In this document: one piece after another, positions 62,105-64,000 of the stretch
Layout of the letters: every line of letters starts with the position of its first letter
Position numbering within the stretch: the first letter of the stretch is position 1
Source of the DNA: an uncultured Acidimicrobiales bacterium
GTDB lineage: Bacteria > Actinomycetota > Acidimicrobiia > Acidimicrobiales > SZUA-35
Direction: 5' to 3'
DNA: 64,000 nt
Assembly (NCBI GenBank): GCA_937922805.1
Contig: CALAJV010000006.1
Location: forward strand, 186,001 to 250,000
The notes under the pieces: generated by a model
Told to the model about the DNA's origin: nothing
What the model saw: the letters and a program-made list of their open reading frames with translations, nothing else
The model's database searches: none
Program-made: the position numbers and the translations under genes

Positions 62105-64000
62105 TTATTCGCCTACCTCGTTTTCGGCATCTTCTTTACCTCGCTGGAACTGACTCCACCGATTGCGGCTCTGTTCAGCATCTTCCATGACATCACCTGA
62201 CGATTCAGCCGCTGCCTTCTGAGGCTTCTTCGATGCCTTAGGCGATCCGGTGGATTTTTTCGACTCTCGTCGAGCGAACCCAAATCCAGCAATAGCCTCT
62301 TCGCCTTTTGAGTCAACTTGTCCGCTGCCGTTCGAACCATTTGTCGAGCCCTCTTTGGCCTCGGCTTCAGACTCGTCGCTCTCTGCGCTGACTACTGGCG
62401 TCCGACGGGGAAATTCTTTGCCTGCGACTACGGCCTTGTCGGCAGTTTCATCCTCGACTCGTCGACCAAACTGATTTGACGGAACCGAGGCCGGCGTTGT
62501 TTCCACCTTCGGTTCGCTAGTTTTCTTTACCGCAGAATCCTTAGCCGGGACGTCGGCCCCAGCGTCAACATCGCCGGTGTCTGCTTCTTCATCATCAGAT
62601 GATTCCAAGACCGTCTCAGTCGAGTCTGCTTCTGCTTCTGCTTCTGCTTCTGCTTCTGCTTCTGCTTCTGCTTCTGCTTCTGCTTCTGCTTCTGCTTCTG
62701 CTTCTATAGACAGATCATCGTCGTTCGTTTGATCTTTCGCTTCTTCGAATCTAGCTCGAGCTGACTCAGCCTGAGCGAGCAGAGCTCGGGCCTCGGCCTC
62801 GGCCTCGGCAATTTCAGCCTCGGAAGAAAGGTCAGCTACTGAAATGTCCGAACCTGAAGCGTCTTGTTCGGTTTGAACCTCTGCCTCAGTGATCGTTTTC
62901 GGCAACGTGAGAATAGCCTGTAAACCACTACCGACCGGAGACGACGCAAGACGCACTCGAAGGTCGTGTCGACGGGCCAACCGGCCCACAACGAACAAGC
63001 CGAGGTATCGAGACGGAACATCGGTTAGCTCGTGTGATTCGTTCAGACGGGTGTTGGCTGCCTCGATTTCCTCCTTGGACATTCCCATGCCTTCGTCGGT
63101 TATCCAGATTGTGTAACCATCTTCGTCTTCTTGGCCAGTTACGGTCACATCACTTTGTGGTGGCGAGAAGTTTAGTGCGTTCTCGATTAGCTCGGCCAAG
63201 ACGTGGGCGACATCGGCGACAACGCTGCCCTTAATGTGTCCGTCGCCCATTCCGCTAGCATTCACTCGGTCGTAGTTTTCGACCTCGGCTAGCGCTGCTT
63301 GCACCGCTTGTTCAACCGGAACCGGAGCAGCCCAACGGCGCGGGGTGCGGTCGCCGGCGATAACCAAAAGGCTCTCAGCGTTTCGTCTCATGCGGGTAGC
63401 GAGGTGATCAAGCTTAAATAGCGATTCGAGCGTGTCTGGGTCGGTCTCGCTCTTTTCAAGACCATCGATCGAGCGCAACTGACGCTTGAGCAGCGACTGG
63501 TTACGGCGACCGAGGTTAACGAACATCTCAGCAGTATTTCGACGACTGACTGCTTGCTCGGCCGCCAGTCGAACGGCACTGTCCTGAACCAAGTTGAACG
63601 AACCGGCCAGATCTTCGAGCTCATCGTTGGTATTAACCGTTACCTGCGGAGCTTCAATCGATTCAGGATCGGCTCCCTCGGTATTGATCTCAGCTACCGC
63701 TCCCGGCAGACCATCAGTTGCGGCCTTGGATGCAGCCTCGGTCAGCTTACGAATAGGGTTCACGATACTTTCAGCCAAGAATCGTGCGCTGAAGAAGGCA
63801 ACTAACGCAGCTAGGAATAGAACGCCGAGCGTGATCAGCAGCAGATTGTTGCCTGAGGCATTGATGTCATCGTCAAGGTTCTCGATACCGGCAATCGGAG
63901 CAAAGGCAGATTCACTCGACTGTGAAGATACAACAATCCAATCAAATCCATCGAAGCCATCAATGTTTGTATAGAGATCCGGGTTGATCGTCGAGGTGTG
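62105..64000 (-). CDS. Sensor histidine kinase of a conservon (CvnA type), partial at 5' end
   Basis: The frame is open from 62105 to the window edge, so only the last 631 codons are seen and the start lies outside. Reading from the edge, there is an extracytoplasmic piece (INPDLYTNIDGFDGFDWIVV), then a membrane helix (NLLLITLGVLFLAALVAFF), then HAMP (ESIVNPIRKLTEAASKA). A nitrate-sensor-type helical region with VNLGRRNQSLLKRQL follows. The ATPase domain comes next (HVLAELIENALNFSPP, WITDEGMGMSKEEI). The usual phospho-His is not obvious. The last 200 residues are acidic and disordered, with an Ala-Glu run coded by a 6-bp microsatellite. It heads the unit with roadblock, DUF742 and GTPase genes. 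Confidence 0.9.
   Translation of the reverse strand, partial: HTSTINPDLYTNIDGFDGFDWIVVSSQSSESAFAPIAGIENLDDDINASGNNLLLITLGVLFLAALVAFFSARFLAESIVNPIRKLTEAASKAATDGLPGAVAEINTEGADPESIEAPQVTVNTNDELEDLAGSFNLVQDSAVRLAAEQAVSRRNTAEMFVNLGRRNQSLLKRQLRSIDGLEKSETDPDTLESLFKLDHLATRMRRNAESLLVIAGDRTPRRWAAPVPVEQAVQAALAEVENYDRVNASGMGDGHIKGSVVADVAHVLAELIENALNFSPPQSDVTVTGQEDEDGYTIWITDEGMGMSKEEIEAANTRLNESHELTDVPSRYLGLFVVGRLARRHDLRVRLASSPVGSGLQAILTLPKTITEAEVQTEQDASGSDISVADLSSEAEIAEAEAEARALLAQAESARARFEEAKDQTNDDDLSIEAEAEAEAEAEAEAEAEAEAEAEAEADSTETVLESSDDEEADTGDVDAGADVPAKDSAVKKTSEPKVETTPASVPSNQFGRRVEDETADKAVVAGKEFPRRTPVVSAESDESEAEAKEGSTNGSNGSGQVDSKGEEAIAGFGFARRESKKSTGSPKASKKPQKAAAESSGDVMEDAEQSRNRWSQFQRGKEDAENEVGE
62625..62705 (-). 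repeat. Hexanucleotide microsatellite encoding Ala-Glu
   Basis: TCTGCT (plus strand) repeats 13 times without a break. On the minus coding strand it reads as alternating Ala and Glu codons. A change in copy number would keep the frame and alter only the length of the kinase tail. Confidence 0.92.

Noticed and set aside
62625..62705. Repeat array considered as CRISPR
   Set aside because: The unit is six bases, uninterrupted by spacers and inside a coding frame.
1..64000. Anti-phage, toxin-antitoxin or mobile system
   Set aside because: No transposase, integrase, recombinase, Cas, restriction or toxin-antitoxin pair was recognised; the HerA-like and MT0933-like genes lack the usual partners.

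Overview
The window looks like a piece of chromosome from an actinobacterium, most likely class Acidimicrobiia (inference from gene content only). Pointers are a NucS mismatch endonuclease, mycothiol conjugate amidase, two F420-type LLM oxidoreductases, an NDMA-type alcohol dehydrogenase, DnaE2, and a complete kinase/roadblock/DUF742/GTPase 'conservon'. Base composition is moderate in GC and even throughout. I see no insertion sequence, prophage, CRISPR array, rRNA or tRNA. Many starts are GTG or TTG. At least seven genes have a TANNNT -10 hexamer 6-7 bases before the start codon and no Shine-Dalgarno sequence, which suggests common leaderless transcription.

Layout. 1-6 kb: CysQ-type phosphatase, enoyl-CoA hydratase, AarF/UbiB kinase, NucS, then on the minus strand an SDR dehydrogenase and a MaoC hydratase that together resemble the two catalytic parts of multifunctional enzyme 2. 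6-10 kb: a 1119-residue VanW membrane protein with a very long acidic, repeat-bearing cytoplasmic tail. 10-19 kb: central and redox metabolism (geranylgeranyl-reductase-type flavoprotein, LLM oxidoreductase, class V aminotransferase, acetoacetyl-CoA ligase, pyruvate carboxylase) and a secreted phospholipase A2. 19.5-20.5 kb: a selenoprotein of the GrdB/PrdB-like family. Its in-frame TGA (20071-20073) lies in a U-P-V-C motif and is followed by a SECIS-like hairpin, so an ordinary gene caller would cut it at 170 residues instead of 323. 20.7-31 kb: a second SDR, PAP2 phosphatase, several small proteins, a HerA-like ATPase, and a heterodimeric ABC exporter with one degenerate ATP site. 31-42 kb: acyltransferase, alcohol dehydrogenase, second LLM enzyme, family A DNA polymerase, DUF2339 membrane protein and thiolase. 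42-50 kb: thermonuclease lipoprotein, a ChbG-like protein lacking two expected metal ligands, a TetR-SDR operon with a 12-bp-arm palindromic operator, LtrA, Mca with an SCP2-like partner, and NfeD with a stomatin. 50-57 kb: MgtE-type magnesium transporter with a PhoU/RCK_C regulator, a PEBP lipoprotein, a toroid-like membrane protein and a Nudix hydrolase. 57-64 kb: DnaE2 with a perfect LexA box, and the conservon, whose kinase runs off the right edge.

The standout is the unannotatable-by-default selenoprotein. Other points of interest are the leaderless promoter pattern, the TetR operator, the pseudo-deacetylase and the repeat-rich VanW and kinase proteins.
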